A stretch of 64,000 nucleotides of DNA, from positions 1 to 64,000 of the forward strand of contig NZ_JOJE01000039.1 in NCBI RefSeq assembly GCF_000720255.1, read 5' to 3'. This stretch comes from Streptomyces griseus subsp. griseus. Its GTDB lineage: Bacteria; Actinomycetota; Actinomycetes; Streptomycetales; Streptomycetaceae. Numbering within the stretch: the first letter of the stretch is position 1; each line of letters starts with the position of its first letter. The notes under the pieces are model-generated. The model did not search any database, had not been told where the DNA came from, and was given only the letters and a program-made list of their open reading frames with translations. The translations under genes were made by a program, and so were the position numbers. Shown here piece by piece: positions 1 through 11,786 of this stretch.

Positions 1-1911
1 CGACGGATCACCCGACACGTCCGCCCGCAGGACCAGCGTGTTCACGAAGAACCCGACCAGATCATCCAGCGCCTCGTCCAGACGGCCCGCCACCGGAGAA
101 CCGATCGGAATGTCCGTACCCGCGCCCAGCCGCGACAGCAGACCCGACACCGCGGCCTGCACCACCATGAACACACTCGCCCCGCACTCTCGCGCAAGAC
201 CCACCACGTTCCGGTGCACCGCCGCATCGAACTCAAGTTCCACAACATCGCCCTGATACGACGCGAGCAGTGGCCGCGGGCGATCGAACGGGAGCGCCAG
301 CTGTTCCGGAACACTGGCGAGTTCATCTCGCCAGAACTCCACCTGGTCCGCGTCACCCTCGTCACCCAGCAGCTCACGCTGCCACAACGTGTAATCCGCG
401 TACTGCACCGGCAACGGCTCCCACCGCGGAGCCGCACCCTCACACCGCGCCCCGTACGCCACCGCGATGTCAGCCGAGATCCGCTCGTAGTCACTGTCCC
501 GCACCACCAGCGTCGGCGCCGCCTCCTCCAGCGACAAGATCCGCTGATACGGCTGACCGTCCGCCTCCGCGAACACCGTCCGCAGGCTCTCATGCCGGCC
601 CACCACATCCGCGAACGCCCGATCCAGCGCCTTCAGATCCAGCTCACCGCGAAGCCGTACCACGAGCGGGATGTTGTACGTCGCGCTCGGCCCCTCCAAC
701 CGGTTCAAGAACCACAACCGACGCTGGGCGAACGACACCGGCACCCGCTCCGGACGCTCCACCGCCCGCCTGACCAAACGCGTCGCCAGCAGCGAATGCC
801 CACCCAACTCGAAGAAGTTGTCATCGACGAACACCTGGCACAGGACCTCCTCCTGTTGCGTGCGCGGAGCACGGCCCATGCCGTCGGCGGCAAACTCGGG
901 TGCGGGCAGGGCCCGTCGGTCCAGCTTCCCGTTCGGCGTCAACGGCAACGCGTCCAGCACCATCACGGCCGAGGGCACCATGTACTCCGGCACCGCCTTC
1001 GCCACATGCGCACGCAACGCCTGCGGTTCGACTACCGCACCGGCCGCCGGGACCACGTAGCCGACCAGCCGCTTGTCACCGGGCCGGTCCTCGCGCACGA
1101 CCACCGCAACCTGCGCGACGTCGGGGTGGGCGGCCAGGACGGACTCGATCTCGCCCAACTCGATCCGGAAACCCCGCATCTTGACCTGGTCGTCGATGCG
1201 GCCGAGGTACTCGATCTCCCCGGCGGCGTTCCACCGCACCAGGTCCCCGGTGCGGTACATGCGCGAGCCGGGCTCCCCGAAGGGGTCGGCGACGAAGCGC
1301 TCCGCAGTCAGACCCGGACGGTTCAGGTAACCCCGTGCCAGACCGTCACCGGCGATGTACAACTCACCGGCCACACCCACCGGCACCGGGAACAGGCCGG
1401 CATCGAGGACGTAGGTGGAGACGTTGTCGATCGGACGGCCGATCGGCGGGGTGGTGTCGATGCCGGTGTCGGCATCGGAGTGCCAGTACGTGGTGTAGAC
1501 GGTCGCTTCTGTCGGGCCGTAGATGTTCGCCACCCGGGCCCCGGGCATCGCCGCCTGGATGTCACGGACCGTGTGCGCGGCCAGGGCCTCACCGGCCAGG
1601 GCCACCGCCCGCGGGCGGGCATCGCCCAGGGTGCCGGCCAGCAGATGGGAGAAGGCCGAGGGCACACCGCTGACCAGGCTCCCGGCCAGCGCACCTGGCT
1701 CGAGATCGGCCAGGGACAGCAGGTCTCGAACGACCTCGATGCTGCCGCCGGCCACCAGCGGGCCGAAGATCTCGAACACGGAAACGTCGAAGTTCAGCGA
1801 CGTGGAGGCCACCACCCGGGACAACTGCCCAAAGTCGAACCTGCGGTCTGCCCACGCCAGTAGATTCCCCACCGACCGGTGCTCGACCACCACGCCCTTC
1901 GGCCGCCCCGT
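1..1911 (-). CDS. NRPS gene B, third fragment: A (C-terminal part)-PCP-C, open at the left edge
   Basis: This is an open reading frame running off the window at base 1 with no start codon of its own. Reading leftward it begins inside an adenylation domain just before [10 protein letters not shown] (core A3), passes NIYGPTEAT (A5) and LTPNGKLDR (A10), then a PCP with [10 protein letters not shown] (pantetheinyl Ser near base 795), then a condensation domain from [11 protein letters not shown]. The pocket residues read by eye as D-V-F-S-A-A-I-V-Y, for which I assign no substrate. The PCP is shortened on both sides of the serine. The C domain lacks the stretch carrying HHxxxDG: its sequence jumps from SADIA to VAYGARC at about base 466. 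It therefore cannot work as written. The losses sit at edges of exact repeats shared with 2.8-3.4 kb, so missing assembled sequence is a serious alternative to decay. Confidence 0.75.
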
Positions 1912-3404
1912 TCCGGTCGGCCGGATAGTCCGGGTCGATGGGCACATACGCCGCGCCCGTCTTCACCACCGCCAGCAGCGCGATCACCAGGTCTGTCGAC
2001 CGGGGCAGGGAGACCGCGACGAACCGCTCCGGGCCCGCGCCCTGTTCGACCAACAGCCGGGCCAGCCGGTTCGCCCGCTCATTCAACCCGCGATACGACA
2101 GCTCCACACCCTCGAACACCAGCGCCGTGGCATCCGGCGTCCGGGCGACCTGCTCCTCGAACAGCACCGGCAGCACCCCGCCGGGGATCTCCCCGCCCGT
2201 GTTGTTCCAGTCCTGGAGCACCTGACCGAGTTCGGTGTCGTCGAGGATGCGTACCCGGCTGACCGGCCGCTCCGGGGCCGCCAGCACCTGCTCCAGGAAC
2301 CGGGTCAGCCAGCCGGCCATCCGCTCGATCGTCGACCGGTCGAACAGGTCCGTCGCGAACTCGATTCCACCCGTAATCCCGGCCGGTTCGCCTTCACCGG
2401 TGAACGTCTCGGCGAGGTTGAAGGACAGGTCGAACTTCGCCGCCTGCGTCCCGCCGGGTTCGACCGTGACGTCCAGGCCCGGCATCACCAAGTCCGACAC
2501 CGGCGCGTTCTGGAAGGCCAACGCGACCTGGAACAGCGGGTGTCGGCCCATCGAGCGAACCGGGTTCAACACCTCGACGAGGCGCTCGAACGGCACGTCC
2601 TGTGCCGCGAAGGCCCTGAGGTCGGTTTCCCGAACCCGCTCCACCAGTTCCGCAAACGACGGGTCACCCGATACGTCCGCCCGCAGGACCAGCGTGTTCA
2701 CGAAGAACCCGACCAGGTCATCAAGCGCTTCATCCAAGCGACCCGCCACCGGAGAGCCGATCGGAATGTCCGCACCCGCACCCAACCGGGACAGCAGACC
2801 CGCCACCGCGGCCTGCACCACCATGAACACACTCGCCCCACGCTCACGGGCAAGACCACGCTGCCACAACGTGTAATCCGCGTACTGCACCGGCAACGGC
2901 TCCCACCGCGGAGCCGCACCCTCACACCGCGCCCCGTACGCCACCGCCAGATCCCGCGCCAACGGCCCCAACGACCAACCATCACCCGCGATGTGATGCA
3001 CCACCGCGACCAACACCCACTCATCCACAGCCGTTCGGCAAGCCCACGCCCGTACCGGAATCTCAGACTCCAGGTCGAACACGTACGCCGAGGCATCCGC
3101 GACATCAGCGGCCAGCCTCTCCGCAGAGCTCTCCCGCACCACCAGTGCCGGCGCGGCCTCCTCGACGCTCAGCACCCGCTGGTACGGCTGGCCGTCCGCC
3201 TCCGCGAACACCGTCCGCAGACTCTCGTGCCGGCCCACCACATCCACCAACGCCATCTTCAACGCGGCAACATCCAGCTCACCCCGCAGCCGTACCACCA
3301 ACGGAATGTTGTACGTCGCGCTCGGCCCCTCCAACCGGTTCAAGAACCACAACCGACGCTGGGCGAACGACACCGGCACCCGCTCCGGACGCTCCACCGC
3401 CCGC
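1912..3404 (-). CDS. NRPS gene B, second fragment: C domain and start of an A domain
   Basis: A condensation domain begins at [20 protein letters not shown] and carries HHIAGDGW (the HHxxxDG catalytic motif, near base 3000). The order continues through the C-A linker and the A-domain opening ([17 protein letters not shown], then [14 protein letters not shown]), where the frame is lost at about base 1911 and resumes in another frame at TGRPKGV. The C domain is missing about 60 residues between DYTLWQR and [11 protein letters not shown] (join near 2857), in frame. The upstream join at 3404 removes the PCP that should precede this C domain. It belongs to the same polypeptide as the fragments on either side. 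Family assignment is certain; integrity is not. Confidence 0.78.
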
Positions 3405-4836
3405 TGTCATCGACGCTGACCTCGTCGACCCCAAGCACTTCCGCAAACAGCTCACACAGCTGCTTCTCCTGTGGGGTGCGTGGCGCACGGCCGGTGCTGT
3501 CAGCGGTGAATTCGGGTGCTGGCAGGGCCCGCCGGTCCAGCTTTCCGTTCGGCGTCAACGGCAGTGCGTCAAGAACGAGAACGGCGGAGGGGACCATGTA
3601 GTCCGGTACCGCCTTCGCCGCATGGGCGCGCAGGGCCTGCGGTTCGAGTGCTGCACCGGCGGTGGGGACGGCGTATCCGACGAGGCGCTTGTCACCGGGC
3701 CGGTCCTCGCGGACGATCACCGCGGCATGGGCGACGTCCGGGTGCCCAGCGAGGACGGATTCGATCTCGCCGAGCTCGATGCGGAAGCCCCGCATCTTGA
3801 CCTGGTCGTCGATGCGGCCGAGGTACTCGATCTCCCCGGCGGCGTTCCACCGCACCAGGTCCCCGGTGCGGTACATGCGCGAGCCAGGCGTCCCGAAGGG
3901 GTCGGCGACGAAGCGCTCCGCAGTCAGTCCCGGACGGTTGAGGTAACCCCGTGCCAGCTGCACACCGGCGATGTACAACTCACCGGCCACACCGACCGGT
4001 ACCGGGGACAGGCCGGCGTCCAGGACGTACAGCTGTGTGTTCCACACCGGCCGCCCGATCGGCACGCTCGTCCCGGCCGGGGTCTGGCACTCCCACCAGG
4101 AGACGTCCACCGACGCTTCCGTCGGCCCGTACAGGTTGAACAGCGGCGCATCCAGCACCTGGTGGAAGCGATCGACCACCTCCGACGGCAGCGCCTCACC
4201 ACTGCACACCACCCGCCGCAGCCCACCGCACTGCCCCGCCGCGGGCTCCTGCAAGAACACCTGCAGCATCGACGGCACGAAATGCACCGTCGTGACCCGC
4301 TCCTCAACGATCAGCCGGGCCACATACGCCGGATCCCGATGCCCACCGGGCCGGGCCACCACCAGCCCCGCACCCACGATCAACGGCCAGAAGAACTCCC
4401 ACACCGACACGTCAAAGCCCGACGGCGTCTTCTGCAAAACCCGATCATCAGCCATCAAGCCGAACCGGTCCTGCATCCACAACAACCGGTTCACAATCCC
4501 CCGGTGTTCCACGACGACGCCCTTGGGGCGTCCCGTCGAACCCGACGTGAAAATCACATACGCCGGAGCCGACGCATCCAGCGGAGCGAGCCGCTCCGCA
4601 TCGGAAAGGTTCTCGGGGCTGAGAACGGCCTGCCGGTCCACTGCCACCGGAGCGTCGAGGACGAGCGGGACGGTGCCGGCCGGCAGCTCGACCCCGCTGT
4701 CCTCGACGGTGATCACGCACATCGGGGCGGCGTCCTGCAGCATGAACGCGATCCGGTCCGCGGGATAGTCCGGGTCGACCGGCACATAGGCGGCCCCCGA
4801 CTTGAGCACCGCCAGCAGCGCGACGACCAAATCCAG
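3405..4836 (-). CDS. NRPS gene B, adenylation domain predicted to activate serine, with a PCP stub
   Basis: Nearly complete adenylation domain: [30 protein letters not shown] (A3), FDVSVWEFF (A4), [12 protein letters not shown] (A5), YRTGDL (A7) and [11 protein letters not shown] (A10 lysine). Aligning by eye to the GrsA phenylalanine pocket gives D-V-W-H-V-S-L-V-D plus K, which matches the established serine code. The domain lacks its first roughly 100 residues, because the upstream join at 4836 cuts in at [14 protein letters not shown]. It ends in VDEVSVDD, the first residues of a PCP whose FFELGG.S core is gone at the 3404 join. Both ends fall on exact 99-bp repeats. The serine call rests on well-preserved motifs and is more secure than the module structure. 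Confidence 0.78.
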
Positions 4837-6083
4837 AGCCGGCGCATGATCCGCTCGACGCTCGCCTGGTCGAACAGGTCAGGGCGGTAGTCCAGCCACA
4901 GCCGGAGACGTTCTCCGGGAGCTACGACCAGCCGAAGCGGATAATGCGCGGCATCCTTGACCTCAATGGACACCACCTGCAGCCCGACGCTCGTCAAGTC
5001 GAGGGCTTGCGGGTCCACCGGATAATTCTCGAAGACGATACAGGTGTCGAACAGCTCGTTCGTCCCGGCCATGCGGTGCAGTTCCGACAGGCCGAGGTGG
5101 TGGTGCTGGATCAGCTGCGACTGGCTGTCCTGCAGGTGCTGCAGCCCGACCAGGAGTGACTCGGAGGGCACGACCCGCATGCGTACCGGGACCGTGTTGA
5201 TCAGCATGCCGATCATCGAGGCGGAGCCGGTCAGTTCTGGGGAACGGCCGGAGACCGTAGCGCCGAAGGTGACGTCGTCGCGTCCGGTCAGCTGGCTGAG
5301 GATGATCCCCCAGGCCCCTTGGATCGCGGTATTCAGGGTCAGGCCGCAGGTGCGCATGCGGTGGGTCAAGGCAGCAGTCTCCTCGGCCGACAATTCGACC
5401 GGGATTCGCTCAGGCATCACTGAGGCCTGGTGGGTCTCACCCGGGGCCACCAGGGTCGCCCCATCCAAGTCGGCGAGTTCCGCGCTCCAAGCCTTGCGCC
5501 CAGCCTCGTCATCCTGATTCGCGAGGTAGGACAGAAAGTCGCGATACGGCGTCACGTGCGGAAGAGCCGATTCATCGCACCGGTTCATGTACAGAGCGAA
5601 GAACTCTCGCATGAACAGCGGCATTGACCATCCGTCGAGGATGAGGTGATGGTTGCTCAAGACCAGGCGGTGCAAGTCCGGTGTGATCCGGATCAGGGTG
5701 AACCGAAGCAGGGGCGGCCGGGCCAGGTCGAAGCGGCTCACACGGTCCTCGATCAGCAGCCGGGCCGCTTCACGTTCCGCCTGTGCCCAGTCCTGTGCGC
5801 TGAGGTCAATCTCCCGCCATGGGAGCGGCACCTCGGTCGGGATCACCTGGACGGGTTCGCCGGTCTTCCTCTGCCGGAACGAGGCACGCAGGTTCGGGTG
5901 CCGCCGGAGCAGCGTCTCGGCCGCAGCCCGCAGGGTAGCGGTATCCAGCGGGCCCTTCAGATCAAACGCCCACTGGGCCGTGTACACATCCGTGTCGGTG
6001 AGGTCGAAGAGAGAGTGGAAGAGCAGGCCCTCCTGGAACGGCGTCAGAGGCAGAATGTCTTGGATACGCGGCCGGCCAGTCAC
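4837..6083 (-). CDS. NRPS gene B start: condensation domain downstream of an epimerase
   Basis: Condensation domain beginning RPRIQDILPLTPFQEGLLFHSL, a form typical of C domains that accept from an upstream epimerisation domain, with SNHHLILDGWSMPLF as HHxxxDG. I place the start at GTG 6083, which overlaps the stop of gene A as GTGA. A GTG twelve bases upstream, at 6095, is also in frame. The coupling implies that this is a true gene boundary and that the two NRPS proteins are made together. The C domain runs to VERIMRRL, then shifts frame at 4836/4837 straight into the middle of an A domain, so the C-A linker and A1-A2 are absent from the sequence. Confidence 0.8.
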
Positions 6084-9000
6084 CAGGTCCCCCACTCAGA
6101 GTCAAGTTCACTTTCGAAAGCGTCGATTTCGCTCTGGCTCAGATCCACCAGGGAGAGGTCGGACGGTGTGTGGCCGCCCGCGTCGGGGCGATGCCCGTGT
6201 GCGGCAAGCGCGTCGAGCACTCGGAACCAGGTTTCGGCCAGGTCGTGCACGGTCGCGTCTGAGAACAGGGCCTGCGGCCAGGTCCAGCGGACCGTGAGGC
6301 GTGCGCCGTCGGCATGGTTCTCGGTGACGGCGTTGATCTCGATCGCGTGGGCCACAGCCATCGAGGCGTCACCGCCGCCAACAAGTCCGAACTCCGGTAC
6401 TGCCGCCCAGTCACCGCTGTCCGGGGCGGAGGAGACGTCGAACCGGCCCAGGTAGTTGAAGCCGATCTGGGGCGTCGGCAGGGCAGACAGCTCGGCTCCG
6501 GTCTCTGCGTTGAGATATCGCAGCAGGCCGAATTCGGTGCCGTTCTCGGAGAATTCGCGTACCTGTTCCTTGACCCGCTTGAAGGCGCGGCCCAGGTCGT
6601 CCCCGCCGGCCCAGATGTCTGGCCAGTCGACCTCGCCGGGGTCCAACAGCATCGGATAGAGGCTGGTGAACCACCCCACGGTTTCGGACAAGTCGACCGG
6701 CTCGGCCAGGCTCTCGCGGCCGTGTCCTTCCACGTTCAGCAGCACAGCCGTGCTCTGGCCGACATTGCGGCGCCGACGCCAGTCCGCCACCGCGAGGGCC
6801 AGTCCGGCCAGGAGCGCATCTTGAACGGTGGCGTGGAAGGCCGACGGCACTGTCGTCAAGAGAGCAGCGGTCTGCGCCTCCGGCAGGGAAAGCGTGAGGC
6901 TCCGAAGCGTCGACTCAGTGTCCCGAGCGGGGTCGAGCGCAACCGGCCCCAGGCTCTGACCACCGGCCTCGAGGGCCGCGGTCCAGGTGGGGAGGTTGGC
7001 CACGCGCTTCGGGTCCATGGCAAGCTGCTGCAACTGCGTCGCCCAGGTACGGAAGGACGTACCCGAGCGGGTCAGCGAGGGCGTCACACCGGTTGCGGCT
7101 GCGGCACACGCGGCCGCCAGGTCTGACACCAGGATCCGCCAGGAAACTCCGTCAACGGCCAGGTGGTGAATGACCCACAGAAGTCGGCCACGCTCAGTTG
7201 GTCCGGCATCGAACCAGGTGACCGTGAATGCGATGCCGGCGTCGAGCGCCAACCGCTGGGCGGCGGAGTCGAGTTCGGTACGAGTCAGCTCTTGTACTTC
7301 TTCTTCTGGCAGCCCGCGGACATCGATCCGAGAAACTCGGGCACCGCAATCGACCGCATCGCGCTGCTGTACGTCGAGCGTCGGCGTTGCATCGGGCGCT
7401 CCGTGTACGGTACGCAGCCGCAGCATGTCATGGTGCTCCACGACGGCACTCAACCCGGCTCGCACATCACCAACAGTGAGACCTGCCGGGGTCCGGACCA
7501 CCATCGCCTGGTGGAAGTGGTCAATCGGTCCGTTCTTGTCGAACAGCCAACGCATCATCGGAGTGGGCGGCAGCTCGCCGATCCCTGCGTCGGGGTCTTC
7601 CGAGCCCTCATCGGTGAGGACGGTCACTACAGACGCCAAACCATGAACACTTCTCAGCTGGAACACATCTTTTGGCGTAATGCCCAGACCGGCCTGCTTG
7701 GCTCGGCCCACCACCTGGAGCGCCAGGATGCTGTCGCCGCCCAGCTCAAAGAAGTTGTCGTCGATACCGACCCGCTCAACCCCGAGGACCTCCGCGAACA
7801 CCTGGCACAGGACCTCCTCCCGCACCGTCCGCGGAGCACGGCCCTCCCCGGCAGCGGTGAACTCCGGCGTCGGCAGAGCCTTACGGTCCAGCTTCCCGTT
7901 CGGCGTCAACGGCAGGCCGTCCAGCACCACCACCGCAGACGGAACCATGTAATCCGGCAGCAACTCCGCTACATATGCCCGCAGTTCCTGAACGTCCAGC
8001 ACACCGGCATCGGCCGTGGCAACCACGTATCCGACCAGCCGCTTGTCACCCGGCCGGTCCTCACGCACCACCACCGCGGCCTGGCCCACCCGCGGATGAC
8101 CCGCCAGAACCGACTCGATCTCACCGGGCTCGATCCGGAAACCACGCACCTTCACCTGGTCATCCACACGACCGACGTACTCCAGCTGCCCGGCCGCCGT
8201 GCGGCGCGCCACGTCGCCGGTCCGGTAGAGCCGGCCGCCGACAGGTCCAAAGGGGTCGGCGACAAAGCGCTCGGCGGTCAGGGCGGGGCGGTTGAGGTAA
8301 CCGCGGGCGAGCTGGTCGCCCGCGATGTAGACCTCACCGGCAACGCCGTCGGGCAGCGGACGGAGTAATCCGTCCAGGACATAGACCCGGGTGTTCCACA
8401 CCGGGCGGCCTATCGGGACGGTGGCGGCGTCGTCGCCCAGGCCGTCCAGCCGTCCAGCCGTCGCCTGGATGGTGGCCTCGGTCGGACCATACACATTGAT
8501 CACGCTTGCGTCCCAGGCCGCGGCGGCTTCCCTGGCCAGCGCCGCCGGGAGCGCCTCACCGCCCGAGAGGAGCGCCCGGATGCCCCGGCCCCGCTCGTCC
8601 AGCGGCATCGCGGCCAGCAGGGACGGCACGAACTGAGCCACCGTGACGCCCTGGTGCCCGATGAACGCGAGCAGTTGCTCGGGGTCGCGGGTCGCCTCGG
8701 CGGACGCCATGGCCACGGCTGCCCCGGAGACCAACGGCGCCCACAGCTCACCGCCGGCCGCGTCGAAGCTGACCGGGGTGCGGGCGAGCACCACGTCCTG
8801 CGATGTCAGCTCGGTCTCCGCGGCGAGCCAGCAGAGCTGGTTGGCGAGGCCGGCGTGGGTGACGACGACGCCCTTGGGGGCGCCGGTGGAACCCGAGGTG
8901 TAGATGACGTACACCGGGTGCCGGGCGGTGAGCACGGCGATCCGGTCCGCGTCTGTCACATCGGTGTCCGAGTGGACCGCCAGGGCCGCGGCGGTCCCCG

Positions 9001-9354
9001 GCTCGTCGAGCAGCAGGACCGGTGCCGCTGTCTCGATCCTGGTCCCACTGGTGGTCAGCACCAGGAGGGGGGCGGCGTCCTTCAGCATGAACGCGATCCG
9101 GTCCGCGGGATAGTCCGGGTCGACCGGCACATAGGCGGCCCCCGACTTGAGCACCGCCAGCAGCGCGACGACCAAATCCAGCGCAGTCGCCTCCGGCGAC
9201 CGCTCCACCCGCTCCTCGAACAGAACCGGCAGCACACCATCAGGAACCTCACGGCCCGTGTCATTCCACTGCTCGAGCACCAGATGCCGCTCGGCCTCGT
9301 CCAGGACCTCCACCCGGCCCACCGGCCGGTCCGGATCCACCCGCACCGCCTCGA
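6080..9354 (-). CDS. NRPS gene A, main part: A-PCP-E
   Basis: Continuous frame ending in a genuine stop (TGA at 6080-6082). Order: C-A linker (DPDRPVGRVEVLDEAE), a shortened A domain with YTSGSTGAPKGVVVTH (A3), FDAAGGELW (A4), NVYGPTEAT (A5) and PNGKLDRKALP (A10), then a PCP with FFELGGDSILALQ, then an epimerisation domain with HHLAVDGVSWRIL, EGHGRE and GFNYLGRF. The E domain means that the residue activated here is handed on as the D-isomer. Pocket residues read by eye as D-A-G-Q-L-G-V-I-Q, with no confident substrate. At 9181 the A domain jumps in frame from SPEATA to [14 protein letters not shown], skipping its first core motifs, exactly where gene B is also cut. Confidence 0.8.
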
Positions 9355-10523
9355 TCCTGAGTGACCGTGATCGCCAAGTCCCCGACCGGGCCGTTGGTCA
9401 GGGGGTGCGCAACCGCGCGTTGTCCGGCGAAGTCAAGGTCATAGTTGAATGACATGATGTTGATCGTCGGACCGAACGTGCGCTGCCCGCCGGCACGACC
9501 AAGGTCACTGTGCAGATCCTCCTGCCGGTACCGCTGTCGCTGCAGCAGGCCGCGAACTGAGCTGGAGACGTCAGCCAATACTTCGGCGATGCCGGCTCCA
9601 GGGCGCACCCGAACGGTCAAGGGCAAAATGTTGGACAGCATGCTCGGGGTGTATCGCTGGACCGCGGTCGCCCGGGAAGTCACCGGCAACTCCAGGGTGA
9701 CGGCCTCTTGGCCTGTGAGCTTGGCGAAGTAGGCGCCGCTGAGTGCCAACACGACGCCGGGCCAAGCCGATTGGCCAAGTCCAGCGGCGGTGCAGATGTC
9801 GGTGACGGTCTCCTTGGCCAAGCACGCCGTTTCCCGCAGGGGAACGTCGGCGGGCGCTGCGGAGCGGCCGGCGAGCAGGAGCGGCGCAGCGTCGGCAGCG
9901 GGTTGGCGGGACCAGAAAGCACGATCGTGCTCACGTTGCGGCGAGCTGCGATACTCGCGTTCATCGTCCAGCAACCGGGTGATCGACTTGAACCTGGTCT
10001 CCCGGCAGGGTTCGGAGCGGGTCAGCGCGGTGTAGACCTCAGCCACCCGCTGGGCCACCAGTCCACAGCTGTAGCCGTCCATCACGATGTGATGGCAGCG
10101 CTGGTACCAGAAGTACCGACGGTCTGAGATCTTGAGCAAGGCCCATGTGAACAGCGGTCCAGTGGTCAGATCGAAGGAACGCGTCATTTCGGCGCGCATC
10201 CACTGCTGCGCCTTCCCGACAGGATCCGCTTCGCCGGCGAGGTCGAGGTAGGTCAGGGTCCAGTCGGAATCCGAGGTCAGTTCCTGCCGAACCTCGCCCT
10301 TCTGTTCCACGATCTTGATCCGCAGCGCCTCAGTCTCGGCCAGCACCTGGCGAAGCGCAGATCCGAAAACGTCCACGTCCAAGGAGCCATCAATGTCAGC
10401 GTATTGATTGACATTGAACATGAGGCTTGCCGGTTCCAGCTTCTGAGCCACCCACACCCCCATCTGCGCAGCGAGCAGGGGCAGGGAAGTCCTCGAGGCT
10501 TCGGTCACTTCGGTTCCCATCAT
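9355..10523 (-). CDS. NRPS gene A start: starter condensation domain
   Basis: Start ATG 10523 is preceded by GGAGAGA. The first domain is a condensation domain (PLLAAQMGVWVAQKLEP..., catalytic HHIVMDGYS, then RTFGPTINIM and GPVGDLAITV). With no module before it and a fatty acyl-AMP ligase plus ACP diverging from the same promoter region, it is best read as a lipo-initiation C domain that acylates the first amino acid. Near 9355 the frame changes: GDLAITVT is followed in the other frame by EAVRVDPDRPVGRV. About 30-40 residues of the domain's end are absent. It is part of the same gene as the A-PCP-E segment. Confidence 0.78.
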
Positions 10524-10872
10524 GTGCTTCGTCTCTCCAGCGGACTGTTGGATACCGATGGGGCTCTTTCAAGCCCACCCAGCGCTGGCACCTGCAGAAA
10601 AACCGTTGCTTGACTCGCCTCGTTGACGTGGCGGGTCATACCTATCGCGCGCATGCGCCATTACATTGCCGCCCTGCGGTCACTGAAGGATCGGACGGCG
10701 AGACTCCCAGGACTCAATCGCCCCGCGCGAGAACGCACCAAAGGCCGGAAAGCCTCACTGGCTGGGCGAGATGATGCAGCGTCCGAGTCGCCGTTTACCG
10801 CAGGGCGGCACATGCCGGGCCAGGCCTCTACCCGAGTTGGTCAGGGCTGGATTCCAGAAAGAGGGGAAGGGC
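10524..10872. other. Non-coding gap between the NRPS start and the MbtH gene
   Basis: About 350 bases separate the MbtH stop from the NRPS start, with both genes reading leftward. I see no supported gene, hairpin or repeat here. The gap is long for an operon, so the NRPS genes may have their own promoter in it; I could not identify one convincingly. Confidence 0.4.
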
Positions 10873-11070
10873 TCACTCAGCAGGAGTGAGAGGCTTCATA
10901 TCAGTCCAGTTGCGCTCGACATAATCGAGGCAGCTCTGTCGAGAGTTCTCATCGTGGACGACCACCCAGCCGGCCGGCACCTCGGCAAAGCTAGGCCACA
11001 ACGAGTGCTGTCCAGCCTGGTTGCTCAGCACAACATACTTTCCGTCTTCCTGCTCAAAGGGGTTCGACAT
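10873..11070 (-). CDS. MbtH-like NRPS accessory protein
   Basis: MbtH proteins bind adenylation domains and are needed for their folding or activity. This one has 65 residues, the normal family size, with the signature spread NQAGQHSLWPSFAEVPAGW and a C-terminal NWTDMKP. I start at ATG 11070 (SNPFEQEDG...) because GTGAGG lies eight bases upstream; a GTG three codons earlier is in frame but poorly placed. It is the leftward gene nearest the divergent promoter region and presumably serves the A domains of the adjacent NRPS. Confidence 0.93.
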   Translation of the reverse strand: MSNPFEQEDGKYVVLSNQAGQHSLWPSFAEVPAGWVVVHDENSRQSCLDYVERNWTDMKPLTPAE

Positions 11071-11786
11071 CGGGGACACCTCACAGTCGTAACGCGGCTA
11101 TTGGATGGAGAGAGCGCTAACGAGCCAACTTCGACCATGACTTGAAGGCATGGTTCGACACCCGTATCAGGAAGATGCACAACGCGGCATCACCCATCCC
11201 TCAGAACCTGCCCTGTCGAACCAGCATTTTCGAGTGGGCAGAGAGCGGGTATGAGTTCACGCACCTGCGCGAGGGCTCGTACAGGAAGGGGCCCTTCGCC
11301 AGGAAGGCGCGAGTGAAGTCAGAGAGAATCCGACATACAGAGACACAGCAAATACACATCCCCCGTGCAGTGCGTCATGTCCGCTGGCATTGGGTCACAG
11401 CGATCACTTGACGCATGCCATCCAAACACTTGCATTGCACCCCGTCAACCGCATTCTCGATACAAATGTCCCATTTCATCCTCGTAAAAAGAATGCAAAA
11501 CCTCTTCAGTGCGCCCGGATTTGCGATCATTGCAGGCCTCAATGACCCACCCACCGATGCCACTGAAGCACCTCGCGGAAGGTGCGAATCAGCGCGATCG
11601 AGGATGCTCGGTAGCCCCGGGCAGCAGCGAAGCCCTCACCCCTCGGGTACGGTTCCCAGGATCCACGGATGCTGCGAGTACTCCATCCCGCTTAAGTGCC
11701 GCTTAAGTGCCGCTTAAGTGCGGCCAATTACTCTCGATCATCCGTTAGCACGCCAACCAGCACCGCAGGAAGGCTTGGAGGCAAAG
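11071..11786. promoter_or_regulatory. Divergent control region between MbtH/NRPS and FAAL/ACP
   Basis: About 700 bases separate two divergent transcription units of one lipopeptide locus. The stretch 11400-11540 is clearly more A/T-rich than its surroundings, and three perfect 11-bp direct repeats sit at 11689-11721. No protein family is recognisable in it. Promoters for both directions are expected here but cannot be pinned down by eye. Confidence 0.45.
11689..11721 (+). repeat. Three perfect 11-bp direct repeats (CGCTTAAGTGC)
   Basis: CGCTTAAGTGC occurs three times head to tail with no spacer at 11689-11699, 11700-11710 and 11711-11721. Each unit contains the palindrome CTTAAG. An 11-bp spacing keeps the units on one face of the helix, as in SARP-type direct-repeat operators, although the sequence is not the usual TCGAG type. 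It ends 65 bases before the likely FAAL start, a plausible operator position. Confidence 0.6.

Noticed and set aside
42..608. Leftward 188-residue frame (and 2698-3105) inside the NRPS C domains
   Set aside because: Wrong frame of the condensation domain. The true frame reads [19 protein letters not shown] and runs off the window edge.
1523..3601. A 692-residue rightward open frame across the NRPS region, and similar long frames opposite other genes (for example 32497-36231, 46524-48152, 19570-21045)
   Set aside because: They are Arg/Pro/His-rich shadows caused by high GC on the strand opposite clear NRPS, oxidase, SARP and ligase genes. They show no family motifs.
9261..9354. Genuine C-terminus of the starter-C protein, as the shifted frame implies
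   Set aside because: The shifted frame gives only Gly/Ala/Arg-rich residues, while the other frame gives a perfect C-A linker. The stop is an artefact of the frameshift.
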